From positions 1 to 38,369 of the forward strand of contig JAHQXC010000003.1 of the NCBI GenBank assembly GCA_029856525.1: 38,369 nt of DNA, written 5' to 3'. The stretch comes from Candidatus Odinarchaeia archaeon (lineage in GTDB: Archaea > Asgardarchaeota > Odinarchaeia > Odinarchaeales > Odinarchaeaceae). Below the pieces are notes generated by a model that was not told the origin of the DNA, made no database searches, and saw nothing but the letters and a program-made list of their open reading frames with translations. The position numbers and the translations under genes are program-made. Of the stretch, positions 26,424-36,003 are shown piece after piece. How positions within the stretch are numbered: position 1 is the stretch's first letter; each line of letters begins with the position of its first letter.

Positions 26424-27671
26424 TTGGAGATTAAAATACCGTACGGTTCATCTTATCAGAAACTTGTCATCGACGACGAAAATATTTTGAAAATAGTATA
26501 TCCTAATAACGTGGAGAAACGTGATGAAATACGCGTTCTCGAAGAGGCTTTTAACAATCCTGTGGAAAGCCCGAGGTTAGCCGAGTTCTTAGATAATGTG
26601 AAACGTTTTATAATAGTGGTTAACGACGCTCAGAGGTCAACGCCTACATCTAAAATATTAAACTATATTGAACCTCAACTAGAGGGACGGGACTTTATTT
26701 TCCTAGTGGCTACAGGAGATCATAGAGCCCCAACGGAATCTGAGATTAAACAAATTTTAGGTGATAAGCTTTACAATAAATACCGTGATAGAGTAACATA
26801 CCATGACAGTAAGAAATCTGAGCTATACTATTTCGGTAAAAGCAGTCGGGGAACTGAAATCTATTTAAATAAGCTGGTCGCCGATTACGGTGCTATAATC
26901 GCGGTTAACTCGCTTGAACCGCATTATTTCGCAGGATACACAGGCGGTAGGAAGAGCCTTGTACCTGGGGTCGCAGGGTATAAGACTATCACCCAGAATC
27001 ACTCACTCTCCTTGTATAGAGAAGCCCAGTTAACGAGGCTTGAAGGCAACCCTGTTCACGAGGACTTCGAGGATATCGCTCGAATCGTCCTTGAAAAGAT
27101 TAGAATATTCGCAGTTAACGTTGTCACCGACGGGGACGGTGATATTTACGCCTGCGCTACAGGCGATATATTAAAATCTTTTTACACGCTTATAGAAGCA
27201 GCTGAAGAAGTCTACTGTGCTAGAATACCTTGTAAAGCTGAAATAGTGGTTACAATCGCCCGCCCGCCTCTCGACATCAACCTTTACCAGGCTCAAAAAG
27301 CTATAGAATCAGCTAAAATCGCGGTTAAAGATAAAGGAGTAATAATACTGGTAGCTGAATGCCGTGAAGGAATAGGTCCTCCTGATTTTTACAATCTTAT
27401 GAAAGAGTCCAGTAACCCTGATGAAATATTCGCTAAAATAAAAAGCAACTATAAGTTAGGTTACCATAAAACAGCTAAGCTCATAGAGACAGCGATGTTC
27501 TCTAATATATTTATAGTTTCAAGTATGAAGCCTGAGATTTTTGAGGGAACATTTATAAAGCCTTTCTCAAACATAGATAGCGCTCTTCAAGAAGCGCTTA
27601 AAATAACAGGGCGAGCTTCTAAAATACTTTTTCTAATGGATGGTGGAACAGTCGCCCCGATAATCAAATAA
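26424..27671 (+). CDS. LarA-family (nickel-dependent lactate racemase-like) protein
   Basis: 'VNDAQRSTPTSKILNYI', 'ATGDHRAPTESEIKQILG', 'EPHYFAGYTGGRKSLVPGVAGYKTITQNHSL'. TTG start directly after the preceding stop. Confidence 0.88.
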   Translation: MEIKIPYGSSYQKLVIDDENILKIVYPNNVEKRDEIRVLEEAFNNPVESPRLAEFLDNVKRFIIVVNDAQRSTPTSKILNYIEPQLEGRDFIFLVATGDHRAPTESEIKQILGDKLYNKYRDRVTYHDSKKSELYYFGKSSRGTEIYLNKLVADYGAIIAVNSLEPHYFAGYTGGRKSLVPGVAGYKTITQNHSLSLYREAQLTRLEGNPVHEDFEDIARIVLEKIRIFAVNVVTDGDGDIYACATGDILKSFYTLIEAAEEVYCARIPCKAEIVVTIARPPLDINLYQAQKAIESAKIAVKDKGVIILVAECREGIGPPDFYNLMKESSNPDEIFAKIKSNYKLGYHKTAKLIETAMFSNIFIVSSMKPEIFEGTFIKPFSNIDSALQEALKITGRASKILFLMDGGTVAPIIK

Positions 27672-27697
27672 TATTATGATTTTCAAGGGAGTTCTAA

Positions 27698-28828
27698 ATG
27701 AATCCGTTTTTAGATGGTAAACGCGCTCTCATCTGTTTTCTTAAAAAGAATCCTCACGATCATAAAATTTACAAACTTAAATTAGATGAATTGAAGAATC
27801 TCGTTAAATCCTTGAATATTATAATAGTGGATACAGTGGTTCAAACACGCCTTAAACCAACCTCTAACTATTACCTCGGGAAAGGAAGAGTGATGGCTGT
27901 TAAAGAGCAGATTAAAGAAAATAAAATCGATCTTATAATATTCTATAATAGATTGAGTAGTAAGCAGAGATTGAATTTAAACAGGTTTTTAGAAGTCCCA
28001 GTCCTGGATAGAAACGATATTATCTTCGAGTTATTCAGGCGGGGTGCATCCGATAAACTATCTCTACTACAGATAGAATACGCTGAAATCTCTAGAATGC
28101 TACCATACTATAAATTGATTGTGAAAGAAAAATTTATGAGTGATAGAGCTTTTCTCGGCTCAAGCGGCGAATACGGATATCATAACACTCTTAAAGCCTA
28201 TACTCGTAGACTCTGTAAGATTAAAGGGGAGATGGATGACTATTTCCAAGATAAATTATCCCAGATTGAAAAACGAAAAGCATTAAATAAGCCCTCTGTA
28301 TGTATTTCAGGCTATTACAATGCAGGTAAAACCACGCTTTTCAATTTTCTAACAGGAGAAAGCAAGGAGGCTAGCAGTAAACCTTTCACCACTCTGGTGA
28401 GCAAGTATCAGACATGTAAATTAGATAAAGATATACTCTTTATAGATACTATAGGGTTTGTAGCGGACATGGATTTAAACGTGTTAAAATCTTTCACTCT
28501 TAACATGCTAGATATTATGAACGCTGATCTTATCCTTTTCACAGTGGGTTTAGACGATGATCTTGAAGCTATTAAATTTAAAATACAACAGGGATTTGAA
28601 ATATACCGTGAGCTTCGAATCGACTTTAATAAAATACTTCTCGTTTTTACAAAAACAGATTTACTTGGTATAGAAGCATTCAAAAATTATAAATCAGCTT
28701 TAACGGAGCTGTATCCTCCTGATAAAACAATTTTTATATCTGTTTTAAACAGGTTTGGTTTACCGGATTTAATGGATAAGATTAAGTGTAATCTTAGAAC
28801 ACACGGCAATTGCATTGAAATCATTTAA
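27698..28828 (+). CDS. hflX: HflX-family GTPase
   Basis: 'YYLGKGRVMAVKE', 'DRNDIIFELFRRGASDKLSLLQIEYAE', P-loop 'GYYNAGKTTLFNFLTG', 'FIDTIGFVADM', 'FTKTDLL'. Confidence 0.93.
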   Translation: MNPFLDGKRALICFLKKNPHDHKIYKLKLDELKNLVKSLNIIIVDTVVQTRLKPTSNYYLGKGRVMAVKEQIKENKIDLIIFYNRLSSKQRLNLNRFLEVPVLDRNDIIFELFRRGASDKLSLLQIEYAEISRMLPYYKLIVKEKFMSDRAFLGSSGEYGYHNTLKAYTRRLCKIKGEMDDYFQDKLSQIEKRKALNKPSVCISGYYNAGKTTLFNFLTGESKEASSKPFTTLVSKYQTCKLDKDILFIDTIGFVADMDLNVLKSFTLNMLDIMNADLILFTVGLDDDLEAIKFKIQQGFEIYRELRIDFNKILLVFTKTDLLGIEAFKNYKSALTELYPPDKTIFISVLNRFGLPDLMDKIKCNLRTHGNCIEII

Positions 28829-28997
28829 AAGTATTTTCAACTAAACCGGATATACTTTTGCACTCTGAGATCTATAGATTAACATGTTCATAGAATATAA
28901 GTTAAATAGACTGGGATAAAAGTTAAGTTTAAATAAAGTATTTTAAAACCGTTTCAAATTGCATAAAAGCGGGTTTATCGTTAACCGTGCCATTCAT

Positions 28998-29030
28998 GGA
29001 AGCCTATGACTTAAATCATAGATAGCTCAG
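28998..29030 (+). mobile_element. Possible IS200/IS605 right-end relic, or terminator-like hairpin
   Basis: GGAAGCCTATGACTTAAATCATAGATAGCTCAG; perfect CTATGA-CTTAAA-TCATAG hairpin. Confidence 0.3.
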
Positions 29031-29613
29031 TATTCCAAGGAGCGTTTTTGAAAATTATTCTTAAATTCTCACCTGTTTTAACGAGTTGAATATACCCGTC
29101 TCTTCTAAGATTTTTCAGTAGATTTATTAATTTTTCATTCGCCATCCTACTTTTAGCTTTCATGTTTTTCAAATCGGTTTCAGAATACTCTTCAGCTAAT
29201 GCTAATATTTTAAACTTAGGCTCTTTAATCAATAATTTCTTTATTAAAGCGTTTTTCTCAGCTAAAACTTTCTTAAACAAATTTTTTTCCTCTTCCAATC
29301 TATTTTTGAAATCGTCTACAATTAACTCCAAGCTCTTGTTTAAAGATTCAACATGTCTTGTAACGATTTTAATACTCTCTTTTAACAGTGTACTAGTCAG
29401 ATCTTCTAGGATGTTTTCTGAAGTTTTTTTAATGAATGTAATTTTCTCCTCTAACTCTGGGATTTTATTAAACAGGTTAAAGAGGGTTGTATCCGATTCA
29501 TTTTTAAAAGCTGAGGTTAGCTTTCTCGCGAATTCTTCTTTAATCTCGTAGAAAACACCGCTTAACTGTAGAAACAGTTTACGGATTCTTTCATCATTAT
29601 TCATTTTCAACAA
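29011..29613 (-). CDS. Coiled-coil protein with C-terminal winged-helix-like domain
   Basis: Long charged helical region followed by 'KMKAKSRMANEKLINLLKNLRRDGYIQLVKTGENLRIIFKN'-type segment. Confidence 0.65.
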   Translation of the reverse strand: MLKMNNDERIRKLFLQLSGVFYEIKEEFARKLTSAFKNESDTTLFNLFNKIPELEEKITFIKKTSENILEDLTSTLLKESIKIVTRHVESLNKSLELIVDDFKNRLEEEKNLFKKVLAEKNALIKKLLIKEPKFKILALAEEYSETDLKNMKAKSRMANEKLINLLKNLRRDGYIQLVKTGENLRIIFKNAPWNTELSMI

Positions 29614-30289
29614 CTCTATTTAAAGAATAAATTTTCAAATCATACATTTCGATGTTGTTTAAAAAATTATTGAGCTTATAAACCGGTACTATAGGCACCA
29701 TGTTATGGAATTGTATTCGTTCATCATACCAGGTTATTATTAACGGAGTGATTTGTTTAACTGGAAGATTAGTGTAATCTTCTCTAAATTTTTTAGATTG
29801 CACGAGCATCTTTATTCTAGCATCCTGTTTTTCAGCGTATTTTACTAGTAGGCTTCTCTTACCTTGCCTAGCAGACCAGTGTTTAACATCCGCTGCGAGA
29901 ATTAAACCGTTTCTATAAGCTAAAATATCTATTTCGAAACGTTTACCAGCTTCTTTGAAACGATAGTGTAATTTACAATCGAATTCGTTAAATTCTAATA
30001 TTTTAGCGCAGAGATACTCGAATTGAACCCAATTTAAAACTTCGCTTAAATCTTCTATTGAAAGATGTTCTTCAATAAGCTTTATTATAATATGGGTTAG
30101 CGAATCTTTATCTTTAAGGTCAATCCACCCCTCCTGGTCTTCATCTCTCCCCAGAGATTGATTTATAAATCTTATAATATTCTCATCCACAACCGTTTTA
30201 CTCAAGAAAACTCTCCCAGAATTATCTTTCCCCAGGCTATTCTTAGAGATAAACTCTAAGACCTGTAAAGGTAGATCGCTTTCCCCCAT
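29597..30289 (-). CDS. PD-(D/E)XK superfamily nuclease (restriction-endonuclease-like)
   Basis: 'QFEYLCAKILEFNEFDCKLHYRFKEAGKRFEIDILAYRNGLILAADVKHW' - E/D...D-V-K core. Confidence 0.75.
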   Translation of the reverse strand: MGESDLPLQVLEFISKNSLGKDNSGRVFLSKTVVDENIIRFINQSLGRDEDQEGWIDLKDKDSLTHIIIKLIEEHLSIEDLSEVLNWVQFEYLCAKILEFNEFDCKLHYRFKEAGKRFEIDILAYRNGLILAADVKHWSARQGKRSLLVKYAEKQDARIKMLVQSKKFREDYTNLPVKQITPLIITWYDERIQFHNMVPIVPVYKLNNFLNNIEMYDLKIYSLNRVVENE

Positions 30290-30565
30290 TTCAATCTAAC
30301 CTAAAACTCTTAGTAAAATGATTTTCTCAACTCGAACTTTTAGCATTATAATTTTTAAATCAAATTTAATAGTATTTTAACTTTACCAAAAAATTATTTA
30401 CTTTAAACACCTGAAAGATACTAAAAATCCTGTTAGATTTAGAGGATCAGCTAACATGAATAATTCACTGTTTTTACTAGAACACTGCATGTTAATGGTT
30501 ATACTGGTTTACCGCCTATTTAAACTGCCTTAAAGATTTTTCAGAGAATATAATTTAATTTTTTA

Positions 30566-32548
30566 TTAATTAGTTTTTGAAGCTTTTTCGTCAACCGCGA
30601 CAGCTTCACGATCTTCTTTATGTATGTTTAATCTTTTCTCCGCTGCTTCTAATATTTCTTTTAGCATCATTGAATATGATAGGCCTGCGAACTTAGCCAT
30701 TTTAGCTAGATGCCCGTCCCAGCACCAGCCGGGGTTAGGGTTAACTTCTAGAAGCTTCGGGACACCGTTTTCATCTAATCTCCAATCGAATCTAGCGTAA
30801 TCCCTGCACTCTAATCTATTGAAGAGTTTAACACACCATTCAACTATAATATTATATGTTTCTGCGGGTAGATCCGCTACAACGGTTTTAATATTCCAGT
30901 AAGGTGAATCTGGAAGCCATTTAGCTTCATAACCGCATATTTTAGGTAACCCCTCCGGTATAGTGCTATAATCTTCCTCTGTTATAGGTAGAACTATGTA
31001 GTCAGGCGGGTTCCCGATTATCCCTACGCTTAAATCTTTTCCTGTTAGAAACTCTTCTACAAGAATATGCTTATCGTATCCGAATTTATCTCTTATCTCT
31101 GAAATAGCGGCTATGAACTCTTCTCTATTGTAAGCTACACTTTTCTGAGTTATTCCGAAACTGGAGTCACCGAAATTAGGTTTAACAATAACAGGGAAGT
31201 CGAAGTTGATTTCAAATGTTTTATCCTCTGGTTTAATGAACACAGCTTCCGGAACCGGTATACCCATTTCTCTTGCAACTCCTCTTACAAGAGATTTATC
31301 ATAGCAGATTGCTAGACATTGAGGGCCGGCTCCCGTGTAAGGTATACCAAGTACATCTAGTAAAGCTGGCACGTGAAGTTCTTTACGCGGATCGTTGAAG
31401 TAACCTTCATCACAAAGGTTTAAGACTAAATCTATTTTATCTTTTAACTTTATAAGATCGCTGATAAGTGTATCATGGTCGTTAAGATAAGTGAATTTAT
31501 AGCCTTCTAGTTCTCTTAAAGCATCTTTCATCTGGTCTATAGTGTAGATGTCGTCGTCGTCGAATACTGTTGAAGGTTTCACAGGGTCTCTTTTAGTCGG
31601 GTCTCCTAGAATTACAACTACGTTTTTAACTTCAGCTTTAGTTCTTCTTTTAACAGGGGACCATTCCTTTTTAACTAAAGCTGTTAGAACCAGCCGCTGC
31701 TCCATCATTCCAAGATCCTGTTTCCTCTTAGAATCTGTCGCTATCTCCCCCTGGAAAACTAGATCTGTGAAACCTGCGGCTGTTAGAAACTTTATTAGAG
31801 TATCTTTAGTGTAAAGTCTTTCAGCGTAGAATTGATCAGCTAAAACACCTTTATTAACGTGAGCTACCACTTCTCTGCAAATTAAACGCTGCTCATCTAC
31901 TGAAAGCGTTCTCTCCCTGCACACGTAATGTTTTTTATCAATCCACTCCCAGGATCGCGGTTGAAAATTCTTTTTCACATATTCCCCGTCAGCTACGTCG
32001 ATAAGCAGCTTACCCCACGGTTTCAAGACTCTGAAAACCTCTCTTAAAACCTTCATATCATCTTCAACAGTTTCAAAGTATCCGAAGCTGTTACCTAGAA
32101 TCATAACCGCGTCGAATGTGTCAGCTGGATAAGGAAGTTTTCTAGCATCCCCCTCCCTGAATTTCACTATTAAATTCTCTTTTTTAGCTGTGTTTCTAGC
32201 TTTCTGGATAAGGTATGATGAGCGGTCTAACCCCTCCACGTTTTTAAATCCGCGTCTAGCCAACTCTAGTGAATGCCGGCCGTGCCCGCAGCATAAGTCT
32301 AGTATCCGATCATCCGGCTGAAGTTTTAACATGTCAATGAATAGATCAACTTCTTTAGAAGTGATCTCCTCGTCGTCGACGACATCCGCGTCTGTTTTAA
32401 GATAAAGGGGGGTGAAAAGATTCCTCCACCAGTCAGGTCTAACATACTTTGCTAAATCATCTATCGGACCTAGAACTTTCACAGGTTTTTTACCGTTTTT
32501 TAAAGGCTTAACAGGTTTAACCTCTAATTCTTTTTTCATAGCCTCCAC
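30566..32548 (-). CDS. Fusion of class I SAM methyltransferase and D-alanine--D-alanine ligase-like ATP-grasp domain
   Basis: 'RILDLCCGHGRHSLELARRGFKNVEGLDRS' (MTase motif I), then 'LNLCDEGYFNDPRKELHVPALLDVLGIPYTGAGPQCLAICYDKSLVRGVAREMGIPVPEAVFI' and 'ARFDWRLDENGVPKLLEVNPNPG'. Confidence 0.92.
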   Translation of the reverse strand: MEAMKKELEVKPVKPLKNGKKPVKVLGPIDDLAKYVRPDWWRNLFTPLYLKTDADVVDDEEITSKEVDLFIDMLKLQPDDRILDLCCGHGRHSLELARRGFKNVEGLDRSSYLIQKARNTAKKENLIVKFREGDARKLPYPADTFDAVMILGNSFGYFETVEDDMKVLREVFRVLKPWGKLLIDVADGEYVKKNFQPRSWEWIDKKHYVCRERTLSVDEQRLICREVVAHVNKGVLADQFYAERLYTKDTLIKFLTAAGFTDLVFQGEIATDSKRKQDLGMMEQRLVLTALVKKEWSPVKRRTKAEVKNVVVILGDPTKRDPVKPSTVFDDDDIYTIDQMKDALRELEGYKFTYLNDHDTLISDLIKLKDKIDLVLNLCDEGYFNDPRKELHVPALLDVLGIPYTGAGPQCLAICYDKSLVRGVAREMGIPVPEAVFIKPEDKTFEINFDFPVIVKPNFGDSSFGITQKSVAYNREEFIAAISEIRDKFGYDKHILVEEFLTGKDLSVGIIGNPPDYIVLPITEEDYSTIPEGLPKICGYEAKWLPDSPYWNIKTVVADLPAETYNIIVEWCVKLFNRLECRDYARFDWRLDENGVPKLLEVNPNPGWCWDGHLAKMAKFAGLSYSMMLKEILEAAEKRLNIHKEDREAVAVDEKASKTN

Positions 32549-32867
32549 TTCTCATTTTTAATCTCAAATTTTCTATAAATAACCGTGTAATAGTTGTAAA
32601 ACAAGTAGAATAAGTTATTAAATAAATCGTTAAATATTGTTTTAATCATTGATGATTTAAAATAAGCTTTTATTTTAGAACCGGTTTTTACAACTCCATT
32701 TCGGAATGAACTCACTTTAAATAAGCTCCATGTTTAATCATTGATTTTAACATTCATCCAGTTTAAGCTTAACTAACATAGCTATTAATAAATATATCGG
32801 TTAATTTCCATTGGAGAAGACAAACATTATATATTATGATAAAACTGTCTAAACCGTGTAAAAACAT

Positions 32868-33716
32868 GTGCTCTGTGTCGATATGTTTAACTTTAAACCT
32901 GTTCACCTGTTTAAGTCTTGGAGTGAACTCGAAGAGCGAATAAGAGAAGCGGATAGAATAATTCTATTCTTAGACTATGATGGAACACTCCTCCCTATAG
33001 TTGAACGGCCTGAGCTCGCTGTAGCCGACGAAGAGTTGAAGACTCTTTTAAATAATCTAGCAGCCGACTCTAAGATTAAAGTCATCATTGCTAGCGGTAG
33101 AGCTATTCAAACATTAAAACAATTAATTCCATTAAGAAACGTGGTTTACGCCGGTGATCATGGAATAAATATTGAATTCCCTACAGGGGAAGAATTTAAA
33201 TGGCGTAAAGCTAGACAAGTCAACCCTCTTATAGATAAAATCTATAATGAACTATCCGAGTGTTTTAGAAGCGAACCGGATGTAATCATTGAGAAAAAGA
33301 ACTCTAATCTAAGCGTGCACTACAAGCTTTTAAAAGACGCTAATAAGATTAACGGAGTGATTCAAAAAACTTATAGAATAGTTGAAAACCATGATAAAAC
33401 AGGCTTACTTCAAGTATTCGAAGGATTTAAAATCATTGAAATACGCGCTAAAGGATGGGATAAAGGCAAAGTTGTTGAAATAGTATGTGAAAAACTAAAA
33501 ACCACCAGCCGCGACCTAATATTCTTCATAGGAGATGATATAACAGACGAGGACGGCTTCAAAAAGATTAAACCTACAGGTATATCTATACTCGTTAAAA
33601 ATGAAAATAACCGTGAAACCTCCGCTGATTATTTTCTACACAATCCGTTAGAGGTAAGACAGTTTCTCCGCTATTTTCTATCCGCTCACAATATATTGGA
33701 TTCCGCCTCCACTTAA
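32868..33716 (+). CDS. otsB: Trehalose-6-phosphate phosphatase (HAD superfamily)
   Basis: 'ILFLDYDGTLLPIVERPELA', 'VIIASGRAIQTL', 'YAGDHGINIE', 'GKVVEIV', 'FIGDDITDEDGFK'. Start may be the ATG at 32884. Confidence 0.92.
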   Translation: MLCVDMFNFKPVHLFKSWSELEERIREADRIILFLDYDGTLLPIVERPELAVADEELKTLLNNLAADSKIKVIIASGRAIQTLKQLIPLRNVVYAGDHGINIEFPTGEEFKWRKARQVNPLIDKIYNELSECFRSEPDVIIEKKNSNLSVHYKLLKDANKINGVIQKTYRIVENHDKTGLLQVFEGFKIIEIRAKGWDKGKVVEIVCEKLKTTSRDLIFFIGDDITDEDGFKKIKPTGISILVKNENNRETSADYFLHNPLEVRQFLRYFLSAHNILDSAST

Positions 33717-33778
33717 CCTAAGCTGTCAAAGCCGCTGAAATTTGAAAGATAACAGGCCCCTCATTTACACGGCTTAAA

Positions 33779-35500
33779 TCAGAACCGGTAAACTCTAATA
33801 TTTGAAACAGTGTAAACTAGAATAAAAGAGGAGTCTCCTTCTAATAACATCGTTAAATTAGGGTAACTGTCCACGTTCACTAGTAGATAATGGTATTCAC
33901 TGTTTAAAAGTTCTGAGATAATAGTATCGTTCACAGCTGTTTCATTAAAAACATATGTAGCGTTTGTGCCGACGAATCTAGGGTTTAACAGCGCCCTTGA
34001 CGGTAATATGATAGAAGGATAAACCATCACTCGCTCAGAGTAATCAGCATGGTTATTCAGCCATGTTAACGCTTGGTACTCAGATCTGTTAATAGCGAAA
34101 TCCCAGTATCCTTCACCTATAAGAGCGGTTAACCCGATAGTGGACTGAAATATGATGGTTCCAATTATAAAGAGGGGGATCGTATATTTAGAGGTATTAC
34201 CTCTGCCAGATTCTTTAATTAGTTTCACAGTTTTCTCCATTCCAAAACACGCGGTTATACTGCTAGCGATACTCATATACATGAGGTATCTTATCGGAGG
34301 CCATGGAACACCTAGGAACCCGGATGGTAGAAATGTGAAAAAAGTTGATACAATTAATAATATGAAAAATATTTTTAGTAAAGGTGCACCGTTTCTTAGA
34401 GAATATAATCCTCCAATAAATGCTAGAGTATATGTTATCAATCCAGCCGAGTAAAACAAATAATGGATGAATTGAGGTCTATTACTAGACGTGTATGAAA
34501 ATTCTAGGAAATATTTTATTATAAATGGGAAGAATAATTCAACTACAGCTATAATAACAGAGGATAGTAATATTAAAAATACAAGTATTATCTTCGTCTC
34601 CTTATAGTGGATTACATACCTATGAGTTGCCAGATAATATAATCCATATATTAAAAGAGTGATTAAGATAATCATCGCAGTCGGACTGTGAATAATATAA
34701 ACCCCTATTATTAGAAAAATTCCTGGAATCCGTTTTAATCCTCTCTGCGATGTGAAATATAAGCACGCTGGTAAAATAGCGAAAGCCACGTTTTGAGGTA
34801 AACCTAGCATACCGTAGCTGGCTAGAAAATAGGATGCTGAAAAAACTAAACCAGCGAATAAAGAGTATACTTTATTTTCTCCTAGTATCCTGTTAGCTAC
34901 ACATATAACAGCGACGACACCTATTGAAAAATATAAGCTGACAGATAGAAGCTGGATGAATAAGTATGTGAGATCCAAGTTTATCAGAGAGGATATCCCT
35001 GCTATATAAGCGTAACCGCTTGGATATAAAGGTTTAAAAGATATAAGCGAATGTCCGTGGTAAACAATATTCTTAGATATATTCAACCAATACCATGGAT
35101 CCCAGGCCATTAAAATCTCGTTTACTAATGGGACACTGACTCTTATAACCAATCCGAAAGCTAAAACAAGTAATATAAGTATGAGGCTTTTATCTTTAGA
35201 TAGTTTAAGTTTAAACTGCTCTATTATATGTTTTCTCCGTGAAATCAAAGCTGTGAAGATAATAATGAGTGTCGGAATTATAACATTGATAAAATTCACT
35301 CCTACAGTGTAATCTAAGATAAAACCTAAAACAGATAAGTAAGCTGACCCGAAACAAAATGAATAAGCGAATATTTCTATATCGTTAAATTCGCTTTTCA
35401 AATTCTTATAGAATATAAGAAGTATAGACCAACCTGAAATTAAATTAATAAATATAATCCAGCACAACCATGCGAATATTATAGTCACGGTTAAAACCAT
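33779..35500 (-). CDS. Multi-pass membrane protein, GT-C glycosyltransferase-like
   Basis: Many TM segments, 'WDPWYWLNISKNIVYHGHSLISFKPLYPSGYAYIAG' loop, soluble C-terminal domain. Confidence 0.65.
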   Translation of the reverse strand: MVLTVTIIFAWLCWIIFINLISGWSILLIFYKNLKSEFNDIEIFAYSFCFGSAYLSVLGFILDYTVGVNFINVIIPTLIIIFTALISRRKHIIEQFKLKLSKDKSLILILLVLAFGLVIRVSVPLVNEILMAWDPWYWLNISKNIVYHGHSLISFKPLYPSGYAYIAGISSLINLDLTYLFIQLLSVSLYFSIGVVAVICVANRILGENKVYSLFAGLVFSASYFLASYGMLGLPQNVAFAILPACLYFTSQRGLKRIPGIFLIIGVYIIHSPTAMIILITLLIYGLYYLATHRYVIHYKETKIILVFLILLSSVIIAVVELFFPFIIKYFLEFSYTSSNRPQFIHYLFYSAGLITYTLAFIGGLYSLRNGAPLLKIFFILLIVSTFFTFLPSGFLGVPWPPIRYLMYMSIASSITACFGMEKTVKLIKESGRGNTSKYTIPLFIIGTIIFQSTIGLTALIGEGYWDFAINRSEYQALTWLNNHADYSERVMVYPSIILPSRALLNPRFVGTNATYVFNETAVNDTIISELLNSEYHYLLVNVDSYPNLTMLLEGDSSFILVYTVSNIRVYRF

Positions 35501-35517
35501 TTGAAAACCCTCATAAT

Positions 35518-35931
35518 TTATTTAGACAAACTGTTATAGCAGGTGAATAACTTTTCACAATATGAACCGAATAATGTTGAAGAGACTATAATCAAGGTCA
35601 CGGCAAGTCTTGCGGTTAATGGAAATTGAAAAGACTGGTCGATTATAAAACTACAACTGTTAATTACTAATATTATAATAATAGACGCTATAATAGATGT
35701 TTTAATATTTTTTAATAAATAACTGACCGCGCCGGCTGAAAACGCGGATAAAGCAGCGTAAGCGAGAAACGTGTAGATGTTAAAGAACCCGACCATAAAA
35801 ATAGTGTTCAATGTGATCATTATATTATTTAAACCGTAGGCGGCTATCATCGGAATCAGGTTAGCTGGTATGAGGATTAAAAAATACAGTGTTATGAAAA
35901 CGGGGATATTCTTTAAATCTTTCATTACCAT
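35518..35931 (-). CDS. Small multi-pass membrane protein
   Basis: 137-aa hydrophobic ORF immediately upstream of the 573-aa membrane protein on the same strand. Confidence 0.65.
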   Translation of the reverse strand: MVMKDLKNIPVFITLYFLILIPANLIPMIAAYGLNNIMITLNTIFMVGFFNIYTFLAYAALSAFSAGAVSYLLKNIKTSIIASIIIILVINSCSFIIDQSFQFPLTARLAVTLIIVSSTLFGSYCEKLFTCYNSLSK

Positions 35932-36003
35932 CCCTTTAAAATAAAATTTTAGTTATCGTAAACAATTAATATTATAATATTACATTAATATTTATTTCAA
36001 ACG

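Noticed and set aside
32688-32714. CCGGTTTTTACAACTCCATTTCGGAATGAACTCAC region as another IS605 right end
   Set aside because: Stem is only about 4 bp and there is no accompanying TnpB-tail frame; too weak to report as a feature.
33779-35500. Calling the 573-aa membrane protein an oligosaccharyltransferase (AglB/STT3)
   Set aside because: A WDPWYW loop is suggestive, but no WWDYG-type motif was found; only GT-C-like is supportable.
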